NCBI GenBank assembly: GCA_947502495.1
Contig: CANNAC010000001.1
Location: 310,001-374,000, forward strand
Reading direction: 5' to 3'
DNA: 64,000 nt
Source: an uncultured Flavobacteriaceae bacterium
GTDB taxonomy: Bacteria > Bacteroidota > Bacteroidia > Flavobacteriales > Flavobacteriaceae
Numbering within the stretch: position 1 is the stretch's first letter; each line of letters begins with the position of its first letter. Position numbers and translations under genes: made by a program. Below are positions 17,289 through 26,077 of this stretch, in pieces. The notes beneath the pieces are model-generated. The model was not told the DNA's origin. It ran no database searches and saw only the letters and a list, made by a program, of their open reading frames with translations.

Positions 17289-17732
17289 ATGGAACTTATA
17301 TTAAAACAAGACGTTGATAATTTAGGATTTAAAGACGATATTGTAACGGTTAAGAACGGTTATGGTAGAAATTTTTTAATCCCTACAGGTAATGCTGTTA
17401 TAGCTACATCTTCTGCTAAAAAAGTATTAGCAGAGAATCTAAAGCAAAGAGCATTTAAAGAAAAGAAAGTTATTGATGATGCTAACAAAGTTGCAGATGC
17501 ACTTAAAGCATTAGAAATTAAAATAGCTGCTAAAGTTGGTTCTGGAGACAAATTATTTGGATCTATTAACAACATTAACGTAGCAGAAGCTTTAACAAAA
17601 GAAGGTCAAGCAATTGATAAAAAATTCATTACTGTTACTACAGTAAAACGTTTAGGAAAGTACAATGCTTCTATCCGTTTACACAGAGAAGTAACTGTTG
17701 ATTTAGAATTTGAAGTTATTGCCCAAGCTTAG
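17289..17732 (+). CDS. rplI: 50S ribosomal protein L9
   Basis: A 147-aa L9 protein. The N-terminal rRNA-binding domain (MELILKQDVDNLGFKDDIVTVKNGYGRNFLIP) is followed by the long connecting helix and the C-terminal domain (GSGDKLFGSI). It is the last gene of the S6-S18-L9 operon and is followed by a strong terminator. Confidence 0.98.
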   Translation: MELILKQDVDNLGFKDDIVTVKNGYGRNFLIPTGNAVIATSSAKKVLAENLKQRAFKEKKVIDDANKVADALKALEIKIAAKVGSGDKLFGSINNINVAEALTKEGQAIDKKFITVTTVKRLGKYNASIRLHREVTVDLEFEVIAQA

Positions 17733-17781
17733 TAAATTATAATTCTTGTTAACAAAACGTTAATAAATTATAACTAAATAT

Positions 17782-17812
17782 AAAACCACTCTATCTAGAG
17801 TGGTTTTTTTTT
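17782..17812 (+). terminator. Rho-independent terminator of the rpsF operon
   Basis: Twelve-base arms (AAAACCACTCTA / TAGAGTGGTTTT), perfect, with a very tight centre, continue into a run of T. Confidence 0.9.
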
Positions 17813-17869
17813 GTGGTATTTTTACTTGATATTATGCATGCATATTAATTAATAAAAACCAACATCACA

Positions 17870-20800
17870 ATGAAAAAACTAAGTTTCACAATTACTTTCC
17901 TGTTATTTGCAGTCTTGAGTTTTGCTCAAGTTACTACATCTAACATTAAAGGTCTTATTTTAGAAGACACTGGCCAAACCTTATTTGGCGCAAATGTTGT
18001 TGCTGTACATCAACCAACTGGTACCAAGTACGGAGCGATAACAAATTTAGATGGACGTTACAATTTGCTAAACCTAAGAGTAGGTGGACCATATCAAGTA
18101 ACTATAACCTATGTAGGATTTAAAGAACAAGTATTTAACGATGTGTATTTAACCTTAGGTAAAACAACCAATATTGATACCGTAATGGCTACAGATACCG
18201 AGTCTTTAGATGAGGTGATTATTACGACATCTTCTTCTGGAACTTTTAGTAGTGATAGAACAGGAGCAGAAACAAGTGTTGGAAGACGCGAATTAACATC
18301 GCTACCAACAATTTCTAGATCTGCATCCGATTTTACAAGATTAGAGCCTTCGGCTTCTGGTAACTCTTTTGGTGGTAGAAATGACCAATTTAATAACTTC
18401 ACATTAGATGGTGCCGTTTTTAATAATCCTTTTGGATTAGATGCTGCAACGCCTGGCGGACAAACAGATTCGCAACCAATATCTTTAGATGCTATCGATC
18501 AAATTCAAGTGTCATTAGCCCCTTATGATGTTACTTTATCTGGCTTTACTGGTGCTGCTGTGAATGCAGTAACAAAAAGTGGATCGAATGAATTTCACGG
18601 TACCGTATATGGTTTTACTAGAAATGAAGACATGACCGGTGGAAAAATTAAAGGGGAAGATGTTGTTCAAGCAGATTTAGAACAACAACAATATGGTATT
18701 AGTATTGGCGGACCAATTGTAAAGAATAAATTATTCTTCTTTGCAAACTTTGAAAAAGATGAACGTTCCGATTTAGGTACCGCTGGTTTTGTTCCTAATA
18801 CCGGAAGTGGTGCTATTAACGAAACTCGTGTTTTAGAATCCGATTTACTATTGGTTCAAAATGCTTTATTGGATATCGGATATAATCCAGGGAACTATGA
18901 AGGTTTCAATTATAAATCTAACTCTACAAAAGGGATTGTTAAATTAGATTGGAATATCAACGATAATAACCGTTTAGCGATTATTTATAATTTCTTAAAT
19001 GCTTCGAAAGAAAAACCTGCACATCCCTCAGCTTTAGGTTTTAGAGGTCCGAGTACCAATACACTGCAATTTGAAAATGCAGGATATGAAATTAATAATA
19101 ATATAAAATCGGTACAATTAGAGTTAAACTCCACGTTACCAGGAGATGTTACTAATAAGTTCCAAATGGGTTTCACTCATTTTGATGACTATAGAGATCC
19201 GCTTTCTACTCCAGCACCAACAGTAACTATTACAAAAGATGGTTCTAACTATATTATTGCAGGACATGAACCATTCTCTATTCACAATAAATTAGATCAA
19301 AAAGTTTTTCAGTTTTCTAATAATTTAAACTTTGTAAAAGGCGATCATACCTATACGGTTGGTTTTTCTTTCGAAAAATTTCAGTTTGATAATTCCTTTA
19401 ACTTAGGAGCATACGGAGCACAAGGCGTTTTCTTTCCAACAACAACTATGGAAGACTTTCAAAGTTTTGCAGATTCCGGACAATTACAAGCTTTATTCAG
19501 TCAAGCAAATGCAGCGCATAATAGCTTAGAAGCAAATGGAGACGGTGTTGCTGGCGGATGGGCTTTAGCCGAAACTAATGTTGGGCAACTTGCTTTTTAT
19601 GTACAAGACGAATGGAATGTAACCGATAATTTTAAATTAACTTATGGTTTGCGATTGGATAAACCATTGTTTTTCGATTCAGCAGAGAAAGCACAAGAAG
19701 TAATTGATAGAGCGTGTTGTTATGCACCAGGTATTGAATACCTAAATCCGAATACAGGCGAAGCTGTTTTTTTAGATAACACCCAAATGCCATCTAGTAA
19801 ACTTTTATTCTCTCCAAGAGTAGGATTTAATTATGATGTTAAAGGAGATAATAGCTTTCAAGTACGTGGAGGAACAGGAATATTTACTGGTAGATTACCT
19901 TTTGTTTGGTTAGGGAACCAAATTGCAAATCCAGAAGTATTCTTTTATCAGGTAGTAGATCCAGATTTTAAATTTCCACAAGTATGGAGAACAAATATTG
20001 GAACCGATTACAGATTCGAAAATGGTATTGTAGCAACAGGAGATATTTCTTATACTAAAGATATTCATGGCGCACACGTACAAAATTGGGGAATTCGTGA
20101 TCCTTCCGGAAACTTAAATGCTCCAGGAGATACCAGACCAATCTATACCTCAAGCGATGTTATTAATAACGCGTATGTATTTACAAATTCTGATAAAGGA
20201 CGTATCTGGAATTTCACAGCTAAAGGACAAAAAACATTCGGTAATGGTTTATATACTAGTGTAGCGTATAACTATTTAAATGCGAAAGATGTAAACTCTA
20301 TTGAAGCAGAAATTACAGGAGATGCTTTTGCTTTTAATCCTGTGGTTGGTAATGCAAATGATGACGTGTTATCTTATTCTAAATATGGAGATACGCATCG
20401 TTTTATTGGTGTTGCTAGTAAAAAGTTTACCTACGGAAAAGACAAATGGTCCACTACCATTTCTACCTTCTTTGAATATGCGCAAGGCGGACGATTTAAC
20501 TACACCTATGGTGGAGATTTAAACGGAGATGGATCCAACTTAAATGATTTATTATATGTACCAACCAATTCCGAATTGCAACAAATGCAATTCTCTGGTG
20601 CCGGACAAGCAGAAGCTTATGAAGCTTTCATTCAACAAGATGATTATTTAAGTGATCGTCGTGGAGATTATGTAGAGCGTTACGGTGCTTTAGCGCCTTG
20701 GAGAGGACGTTGGGATCTTAAAATATTACAAGACTATAAATTTAAAGTAGCTGGAGACAAAACCAATAGCATACAATTAAGTGTCGATGTATTAAACGTA

Positions 20801-20986
20801 GGAAACTTAATTAGTAGTGATTGGGGACTGGTACAGCAACCAACATCTGTGCAACCAATAGGTGTAGATGTGGACGCTTCAGGTGTACCAACCTATACTT
20901 TTACTGGCGTGCAAGAAACTTTTTCTTATGACAGTAGTTTATTATCTAGATGGCAAGCACAATTTGGAGTTAGATACATTTTCTAG
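17870..20986 (+). CDS. Oar-like TonB-dependent outer-membrane receptor
   Basis: A 1038-residue outer-membrane receptor. A signal peptide (cleavage near LSFAQ) is followed by a carboxypeptidase-regulatory-like domain (about 25-115: IKGLILEDTGQTLFGANV, TNLDGRYNL, VTYVGF-like). Then comes a plug domain (about 120-240, with the SLDAIDQIQVSLAPYDV segment typical of Oar proteins) and a large barrel ending in a terminal Phe (GVRYIF). The transported substrate is unknown. It is monocistronic, bounded by terminators on both sides. Confidence 0.88.
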   Translation: MKKLSFTITFLLFAVLSFAQVTTSNIKGLILEDTGQTLFGANVVAVHQPTGTKYGAITNLDGRYNLLNLRVGGPYQVTITYVGFKEQVFNDVYLTLGKTTNIDTVMATDTESLDEVIITTSSSGTFSSDRTGAETSVGRRELTSLPTISRSASDFTRLEPSASGNSFGGRNDQFNNFTLDGAVFNNPFGLDAATPGGQTDSQPISLDAIDQIQVSLAPYDVTLSGFTGAAVNAVTKSGSNEFHGTVYGFTRNEDMTGGKIKGEDVVQADLEQQQYGISIGGPIVKNKLFFFANFEKDERSDLGTAGFVPNTGSGAINETRVLESDLLLVQNALLDIGYNPGNYEGFNYKSNSTKGIVKLDWNINDNNRLAIIYNFLNASKEKPAHPSALGFRGPSTNTLQFENAGYEINNNIKSVQLELNSTLPGDVTNKFQMGFTHFDDYRDPLSTPAPTVTITKDGSNYIIAGHEPFSIHNKLDQKVFQFSNNLNFVKGDHTYTVGFSFEKFQFDNSFNLGAYGAQGVFFPTTTMEDFQSFADSGQLQALFSQANAAHNSLEANGDGVAGGWALAETNVGQLAFYVQDEWNVTDNFKLTYGLRLDKPLFFDSAEKAQEVIDRACCYAPGIEYLNPNTGEAVFLDNTQMPSSKLLFSPRVGFNYDVKGDNSFQVRGGTGIFTGRLPFVWLGNQIANPEVFFYQVVDPDFKFPQVWRTNIGTDYRFENGIVATGDISYTKDIHGAHVQNWGIRDPSGNLNAPGDTRPIYTSSDVINNAYVFTNSDKGRIWNFTAKGQKTFGNGLYTSVAYNYLNAKDVNSIEAEITGDAFAFNPVVGNANDDVLSYSKYGDTHRFIGVASKKFTYGKDKWSTTISTFFEYAQGGRFNYTYGGDLNGDGSNLNDLLYVPTNSELQQMQFSGAGQAEAYEAFIQQDDYLSDRRGDYVERYGALAPWRGRWDLKILQDYKFKVAGDKTNSIQLSVDVLNVGNLISSDWGLVQQPTSVQPIGVDVDASGVPTYTFTGVQETFSYDSSLLSRWQAQFGVRYIF

Positions 20987-21014
20987 TCCGTACGTCACAT
21001 ATATTTTTTAAATT

Positions 21015-21044
21015 TGCGCTCCTTTTAAGGGGCGCATTTTTTTT
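21015..21044 (+). terminator. Rho-independent terminator of the receptor gene
   Basis: TGCGCTCC / GGGGCGCA (one G-T pair) with a 6-nt loop, followed by eight T. Confidence 0.88.
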
Positions 21045-21109
21045 AACGCAACTATTTAAAATTATTTTTAATGACATTTTTATCTAAACGCTTTCGCGGA
21101 AGTCAAGCC

Positions 21110-22009
21110 ATGAAGCATCTATATTTTGTATTCCTTTGTATAGCTCTTGTGTCTTGCAAGAACCAAAATTCTAATGTTTCTAACACAACGGAAGCAGAAA
21201 TAGAAACGACCCAAAAGTCCGCATTAATAGAAGCTTTTAAATACCAACCCAATGCCGACCCAATAATTAGTGTACATCGCGGTGGAAAAAGTATTGCCTT
21301 CTATCCAGAAAACGCCATAGAAACCATAGCGCATGTGTACCAAAGTATTCCGAATGCTATTTTTGAAATAGATGTCGCAAAAACAAAAGACAATCAATTG
21401 GTATTATTACATGATAATACGCTAGATAGAACTTCAACAGGAACCGGAAAGTTAACCGACTATACCTATTCCCAATTAGAAGATTTTCATTTAGAAGACG
21501 ATTTTGGAAATGTAACGACTTTTAAAATCCCATTATTTAAAGACGTTTTAAAATGGGCAAAAAAGAATAATGTAGTACTAACGGTAGATATCAAACGTAG
21601 TGTTTCCGTAGAAACGGTTATAGACGCTATTAGAGCAGAAAAGGCAGAAGATGTTTGTCTTATTATCACTTATGATATGGAACAAGCGGAAAAGGCTTAC
21701 AAAGCTGCTCCAGAGTTGTTGCTATCTGTTTCCGCTAGAAATGAAAAAGAATTAGATTGGTTATTGCATTCTAGTATTCCAACCGAAAACATGTTGGCAT
21801 TTACAGGAACACGCTTATCTTCAGAGGTATTTTATAAAAAAGTACAATCGTATGGTATAAAAACCATTTTGGGTACTTTAGGAAACTTAGATAAGCAAGC
21901 AGCATCTAAAAAAGAGGCACCGTACAAAGTATGGCAAGAAATGGGAGTCGATGTTTTTGCAACCGATAGACCTTTTGCTGCAGCCAAAGCATTAGAAGTA
22001 CATAAATAA
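21110..22009 (+). CDS. Glycerophosphodiester phosphodiesterase-family lipoprotein
   Basis: Hydrolyses glycerophosphodiesters to glycerol-3-phosphate and an alcohol; this copy is probably membrane-anchored. From the ATG at 21110 the product is 299 aa with a lipoprotein signal (FLCIALVSC, Cys18). An upstream ATG at 21071 would bury that signal behind 13 residues and is disfavoured. GDPD motifs are present: VHRGG, PENAIETI, EIDVAKTKD, LLHDNTLDRTSTGTG and a late VDIKR. The extension between the two ATGs contains a CGC-TTTC-GCG mini-hairpin seen elsewhere in the window. Confidence 0.9.
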   Translation: MKHLYFVFLCIALVSCKNQNSNVSNTTEAEIETTQKSALIEAFKYQPNADPIISVHRGGKSIAFYPENAIETIAHVYQSIPNAIFEIDVAKTKDNQLVLLHDNTLDRTSTGTGKLTDYTYSQLEDFHLEDDFGNVTTFKIPLFKDVLKWAKKNNVVLTVDIKRSVSVETVIDAIRAEKAEDVCLIITYDMEQAEKAYKAAPELLLSVSARNEKELDWLLHSSIPTENMLAFTGTRLSSEVFYKKVQSYGIKTILGTLGNLDKQAASKKEAPYKVWQEMGVDVFATDRPFAAAKALEVHK

Positions 22010-22021
22010 TAATATAGTTAT

Positions 22022-22112
22022 CCTGCGAGGTTTTTAAAACCTTGTAGGTATTATAAATAATAATAAATAAAAATTCCCTTTTCTTCCTGTCGGCAGATAG
22101 GTTTAAGGGAAT
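22022..22112. repeat. Two consecutive intergenic palindromic elements
   Basis: First element: CCTGCGAGG (22022-22030) facing CCTTGTAGG (22040-22048) across an A/T core; imperfect palindrome. Second element: ATTCCCTT (22073-22080) and AAGGGAAT (22105-22112), perfect 8-nt arms, enclosing CCTGTCGGCAGATAGG, itself partly symmetric. Neither is followed by a T run long enough to call a canonical terminator. Confidence 0.65.
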
Positions 22113-22122
22113 GATAATTAGA

Positions 22123-22140
22123 CTTCCGTTTTCACGGAAG
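22123..22140 (+). other. Leader hairpin with TTTC loop
   Basis: CTTCCGT-TTTC-ACGGAAG: 7-nt perfect arms, 4-nt loop, 18 nt before the ATG at 22159. The same geometry recurs before hisS. Confidence 0.6.
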
Positions 22141-22158
22141 CAAAAAAAACTTTTTTTG

Positions 22159-22626
22159 ATGAAGTATTCTAGACTTACGAAAGAGCAATTTGAAGAATTG
22201 CACCCAGAATTTATAAACTTTTTAGCAACACAAACCATTACAGCTGCAGAGTGGGACGAAATTAAAACCAGCAAACCAGAAGTTGCAGAACAGGAATTAG
22301 ATGTGTTTAGTGATTTGGTTTGGGAAGGTGTTTTAAACAATGCGCAATTTATTGAACATATTTCGCCACAACAAATGCATTTGTTTTCTTTAGGAGACGA
22401 TAAGATGCATGTAATTGCAGTACAAATTAAAAATGGCATTGATATTACTACTAAAGATGGTTTTAACTGGTTACGTGAAAACTTAATGGATGAAAATGTA
22501 GAGTTTTTACAAGCTAAAAAAGAATATTCCGAAGATAAGAATAAAGACAAGTTTACCCTTATTCAACAAGGTGGCGTAATCACCAAAGGAGAGTTGTATA
22601 CTTATTTAAATAAATTGATTAATTAG
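22159..22626 (+). CDS. DUF6495-like conserved protein
   Basis: A 155-residue acidic cytosolic protein that I match only to a Bacteroidota-restricted family (DUF6495-like); no function is known. The start is set at the ATG at 22159 (MKYSRLTKEQFEELHPEFI), since the upstream extension from 22111 runs through hairpin DNA. A Lys/Glu-rich helical C-terminus follows a central FSLGDDKMHVIAVQI strand. Its last 8 nt overlap the convergent, broken membrane-protein gene. Confidence 0.6.
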   Translation: MKYSRLTKEQFEELHPEFINFLATQTITAAEWDEIKTSKPEVAEQELDVFSDLVWEGVLNNAQFIEHISPQQMHLFSLGDDKMHVIAVQIKNGIDITTKDGFNWLRENLMDENVEFLQAKKEYSEDKNKDKFTLIQQGGVITKGELYTYLNKLIN

Positions 22627-23372
22627 GATTGGTAGTGTAGATTTTAGCGGTAGGTTTTATTTCAGTTATAAAATTATAATCCAGATATCCTTCTTGTAAT
22701 TTTAATAAAACCTTATCTCCAACACGTAACTGATTCCAAAGATCAGGTTTTATTTCAAACCTTTTTTGAGATTCATTTATATTTATAAAAATCCAGTGCG
22801 TGTTATTCCTTTTTCCTCCTTTGCTTTTTCTGTCCATGGTATATAGAAATTCGGTTATTTCTGTTTTTGAATATTTTTTATTAAAAAAAACTAAAACTCG
22901 AAATAGTTAAAGAAGTAAAACCCAGTACAAATCCAAAAACAACAGCATATCTTCTTCCACTTTCACTAAATACAGAAGGTCTGAATTTGTGTAAAATAAA
23001 CAATGCAAGTAAGCTGAAGCTAAATCCAATAAGTCCAAAAAATTTCCAAAAGCTAGATTCTTCAATAATGTTTTCTATGTTTCTCATTAAAAATATTATT
23101 CCAGTGAAAAATAGAGTCATTGAAATAGAACTCCATATTTTATCTTTAAACTTCGGTTTTTTTTCTCGAATGGTCTTGGAAGGAAAAAAATGAAATAGTA
23201 TTTCTTCCGAATTTTTCACAAACCAAATAAGGTTAGATATTATTAATAAAAAGCCAGCTAAAGCAATAAATCGCAACCAAGATTTTTCATTAAAGACAGG
23301 AATAGTAATCAGTATTCCAATCAGTATTTGAATTAAATGGTTTCTTATTTCTTTTTTTTGTTGTGCGTTCAT
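22619..23372 (-). pseudogene. Multi-pass membrane protein split by a one-base frameshift
   Basis: Frame A (23372 to 22881) encodes 163 residues with about five membrane helices and stops at TAA right after SSFSFF. Frame B is open from just before that stop to 22619 and reads SFFNKKYSKTEITEFLYT, then MDRKSKGGKRNN and on to KIYTTNPN. The junction is an 8-base homopolymer (A8 on plus, 22883-22890). Removing one base joins both frames into a continuous 250-residue protein with no lost codons. I read this as one gene with a +1 indel, a sequencing error, or recoding at UUU-UAA. The N-terminal start overlaps the stop of the POT transporter gene by 4 nt. The family is unknown. Confidence 0.7.
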
Positions 23373-24598
23373 TTTTGCTTTTTATCCATTGTGTTTTGGA
23401 TGGGTTTTTTATTCCACAAAACAAAACCAATGAGTCCAAGACTAATAACTGTCATTGCGATAACTCCAAATTTTAATCCAAGAGCAGAGTTTTCATAAAA
23501 TATTCCATTAAATAGACCAAAGCCAAAAGAAATTAATCTTGTTGGTAAAAACGCCAAACTAACTAAAATTGCTAAATATTTTGGGTTAGAATATTTTGTC
23601 AATATGGAGTTGGTTAATGGAGAAATATGAATTTCTGAAATACCAAGTAACAATAAAGAGAATAAATATATACTTAGGTGTTGCTCTGTTGGTATTTCGG
23701 GGATTAAAAATAAAAGACCAAAAGAGAGTGCTCCGAATATAAAACCAATCATTAATTTGAAAAATGGAGAGCTATAAAACTTAGTCCATAAAATAATTGC
23801 TATTATACTAATAGGTAAAATAATAAAAGAGTTAATAGAATGCCATATGCTTTTCAAAATATCTGATGATAATACTTCGTGAAAATCTGTTGGTAAATAT
23901 AAAGAACGAATATTTGAGATTTGATAAATATTCCAAAATAAAGCTATCATAATAAATAGGATAGATATATGTAAGATCCTTTTTTTTAATGGTACTTCCT
24001 TTCTTAAAGTAGCATGTGTTATATTCTCTTTGGAAAGCAATATGGGTATAAACGAGAATAACATGAATATTCCAGATATTATAAACCCAACATTATAACC
24101 ATAGTTTTCTCCGAGATAGCCAATCAAAAGAATACCAAAAAAAGAACCTAGATTTATTGCTAAATGAAAAATAGTAAATGCTGCATCTAACAATTTGGTT
24201 TTACTTAAATATAATTTCCCAAAGTTTGATATAATATTTGGAGTGTATAATCCATTACCCAATGTGATTAAAAACAGTCCTATATACAGCCCGTTTGTTG
24301 AATAAATACAAAGGCTAAATGCGCCCAAGGCTTGAATAATAGCGCCAATAAGAATTGATTTCTTATTTCCAATAACTAAATCTCCAATTAGAGCACCAAT
24401 GATTTGAGAAAACATAATTGAACCGGCAAACCAACCAATAATAGTTAAGGCTTGAGATCTATCCATTTCTAGGACTTCACCTGTCATATATAGAATAACT
24501 AATAATCTAAAACCATAAAAAGAGGCTCTTTCCAACATTCTGGATAAACAGTAGTAGAAAGTTTCTTTATTATGTTTTTGGTTTAGTATTCTATTCAT
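23369..24598 (-). CDS. POT/PTR2-family proton-coupled oligopeptide transporter
   Basis: A 409-residue major-facilitator protein with about 12 membrane helices. The first helix carries a POT-type ExxERxxxYG-like signature (MLERASFYGFRLLVILYM). The second conserved segment GDLVIGNKKSIL follows, then LGNGLYTPNI. It is shorter than usual (450-500 aa), mainly in the loops. It probably imports di/tripeptides with protons. It overlaps the downstream membrane gene by 4 nt, so the two were presumably one operon. Confidence 0.8.
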   Translation of the reverse strand: MNRILNQKHNKETFYYCLSRMLERASFYGFRLLVILYMTGEVLEMDRSQALTIIGWFAGSIMFSQIIGALIGDLVIGNKKSILIGAIIQALGAFSLCIYSTNGLYIGLFLITLGNGLYTPNIISNFGKLYLSKTKLLDAAFTIFHLAINLGSFFGILLIGYLGENYGYNVGFIISGIFMLFSFIPILLSKENITHATLRKEVPLKKRILHISILFIMIALFWNIYQISNIRSLYLPTDFHEVLSSDILKSIWHSINSFIILPISIIAIILWTKFYSSPFFKLMIGFIFGALSFGLLFLIPEIPTEQHLSIYLFSLLLLGISEIHISPLTNSILTKYSNPKYLAILVSLAFLPTRLISFGFGLFNGIFYENSALGLKFGVIAMTVISLGLIGFVLWNKKPIQNTMDKKQK

Positions 24599-24638
24599 TC
24601 ATTTTATAGAGGTAATAAAAAATTAACAAAAAGTAGTA

Positions 24639-25880
24639 TTACTCATATCTCAAAGACTCAATAGGATCCAATTTTGCAGCTTTAAGCGCAGGCATTAAAC
24701 CGGAAACTACGGCAACTAAAAAGGCAATGGCAAATGCGCTAAACATAGCAAACCAAGGCGTTGTAAATTGAAAGTCTGCAAGAGTTGCAACTAGTAAACC
24801 AATAAATACTCCGAAGATAATTCCTAAAATACCACCTAATTGTCCAATGATTAAAGCTTCCATAAAAAACTGAAAAGCAATTGTTTTTCGTTTTGCACCT
24901 AATGCTTTACGAACACCAATTTCTCGTGTTCTTTCGGTTACCGAAACAAAAAGAATATTCATAAGCGCAATCGAAGATCCTAGAATGGTAATAATACTAA
25001 TAATCCAAGCGGCATATTCTAAATAGATGGTTATTGATCCTATTTTATTAATTAAATCATCGCTACGTTCTAGTCCGAAATTATTTTCTTCCACCGGACT
25101 CAAACCACGAATGTTTCTAAAGGTAAGTATCGCTTGATCTTGTGCGCCTTCTAGCATTTCTTTATTTTCTACCATAATACTAATATCATAATTGATATTT
25201 GGTAGAGTGAAAATAGAACGAGCGTTTTGAATAGGTATAATCACACGCAAATCTTGGTTGTTTCCAAAAGTAGCACCTTTAGATTCTAGTGTACCAATTA
25301 CAATAAATTTCACGCCTCTAACGCTAATGGTTTTACCAATTGGGTTTACGTTTTCAAACAAAGCTTTATTTAAATCGCTACCAATAATACAAAGGTTGCT
25401 ATTGTTTTGTACATCAAAGAAATTGAGTTCTCTTCCTGCATCTAATTTTAAACCAGAATTTTGTATAAAATGCTCGTTGGCTCCAATAATAGTAACCTCC
25501 GGATCTGTTTTTTTGCTTTCGTATTTAACCTCAGCACCACGCGTTCCAGTAAAAGAAAGGGATGTTTTTGTACCAGGGAATTCATAATTCTCTTCAAATT
25601 GTTTTACGTTTCTATAGCTAATGATTGGGTTGACTTTTCGTTCTTCACCACGACCTCTGCGTTGGGTAGTAAACTCATAGCGTTGTAAGTTAAAAGTATT
25701 AGAACCCATAGAAGAAAAATCACTGGAAATGGTATTCTCTAGCGCAGAAACCGCACTTAAAATACCAACCAATGCGGTAATACCAATAGCGATGATTAAA
25801 ACGGTTAAAATAGTACGTAGTAATTGACTTTTAATAGAATCGAAAGCAATATTTATATTTTCTCTAACTAATCCAAACAT
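24639..25880 (-). CDS. MacB/FtsX-type ABC transporter permease
   Basis: A 413-residue permease. One membrane helix near the N-terminus (LLRTILTVLIIAIGITALVG) is followed by a large periplasmic MacB-type domain (about 50-270) and three C-terminal helices with the FtsX motif (TERTREIGVRKALGAK) near residue 315. It ends ALKAAKLDPIESLRYE, the classic C-terminus. The matching ATPase is not adjacent. The substrate is unknown. Upstream, 197 nt separate it from hisS. Confidence 0.88.
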   Translation of the reverse strand: MFGLVRENINIAFDSIKSQLLRTILTVLIIAIGITALVGILSAVSALENTISSDFSSMGSNTFNLQRYEFTTQRRGRGEERKVNPIISYRNVKQFEENYEFPGTKTSLSFTGTRGAEVKYESKKTDPEVTIIGANEHFIQNSGLKLDAGRELNFFDVQNNSNLCIIGSDLNKALFENVNPIGKTISVRGVKFIVIGTLESKGATFGNNQDLRVIIPIQNARSIFTLPNINYDISIMVENKEMLEGAQDQAILTFRNIRGLSPVEENNFGLERSDDLINKIGSITIYLEYAAWIISIITILGSSIALMNILFVSVTERTREIGVRKALGAKRKTIAFQFFMEALIIGQLGGILGIIFGVFIGLLVATLADFQFTTPWFAMFSAFAIAFLVAVVSGLMPALKAAKLDPIESLRYE

Positions 25881-26016
25881 GGGTTGTGGTGGTTGTTTTT
25901 TAATAAGACTACTAAAACAGGATAAAGTTACTATAAATACTAAATAATCTTCAAAATAAATATGCTTTATATTAAAATTGGTTTACTATAATTATGATGC
26001 TCTTTAAAAATTATGA

Positions 26017-26024
26017 TATTTTTG
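26017..26024 (+). promoter_or_regulatory. Putative -7 box of hisS
   Basis: TATTTTTG matches TAnnTTTG. The start would fall near 26028, leaving a leader of about 50 nt that contains the hairpin at 26053-26070. No clear -33 element. Confidence 0.45.
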
Positions 26025-26052
26025 CGGGAGTAGAATTAATTTTAAAAAAAGA

Positions 26053-26070
26053 TTCCCACTTTCGTGGGAA
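26053..26070 (+). other. Leader hairpin with TTTC loop before hisS
   Basis: TTCCCAC-TTTC-GTGGGAA: perfect 7-nt arms, TTTC loop, ending 7 nt before the hisS ATG, so it would overlap the ribosome footprint. Confidence 0.65.
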
Positions 26071-26077
26071 GTTAAAC

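Noticed and set aside
22619-22837. A 72-aa ORF as an independent small gene
   Set aside because: The frame extends upstream of its ATG with protein-like sequence and joins the membrane gene when one base of the T8 run is removed.
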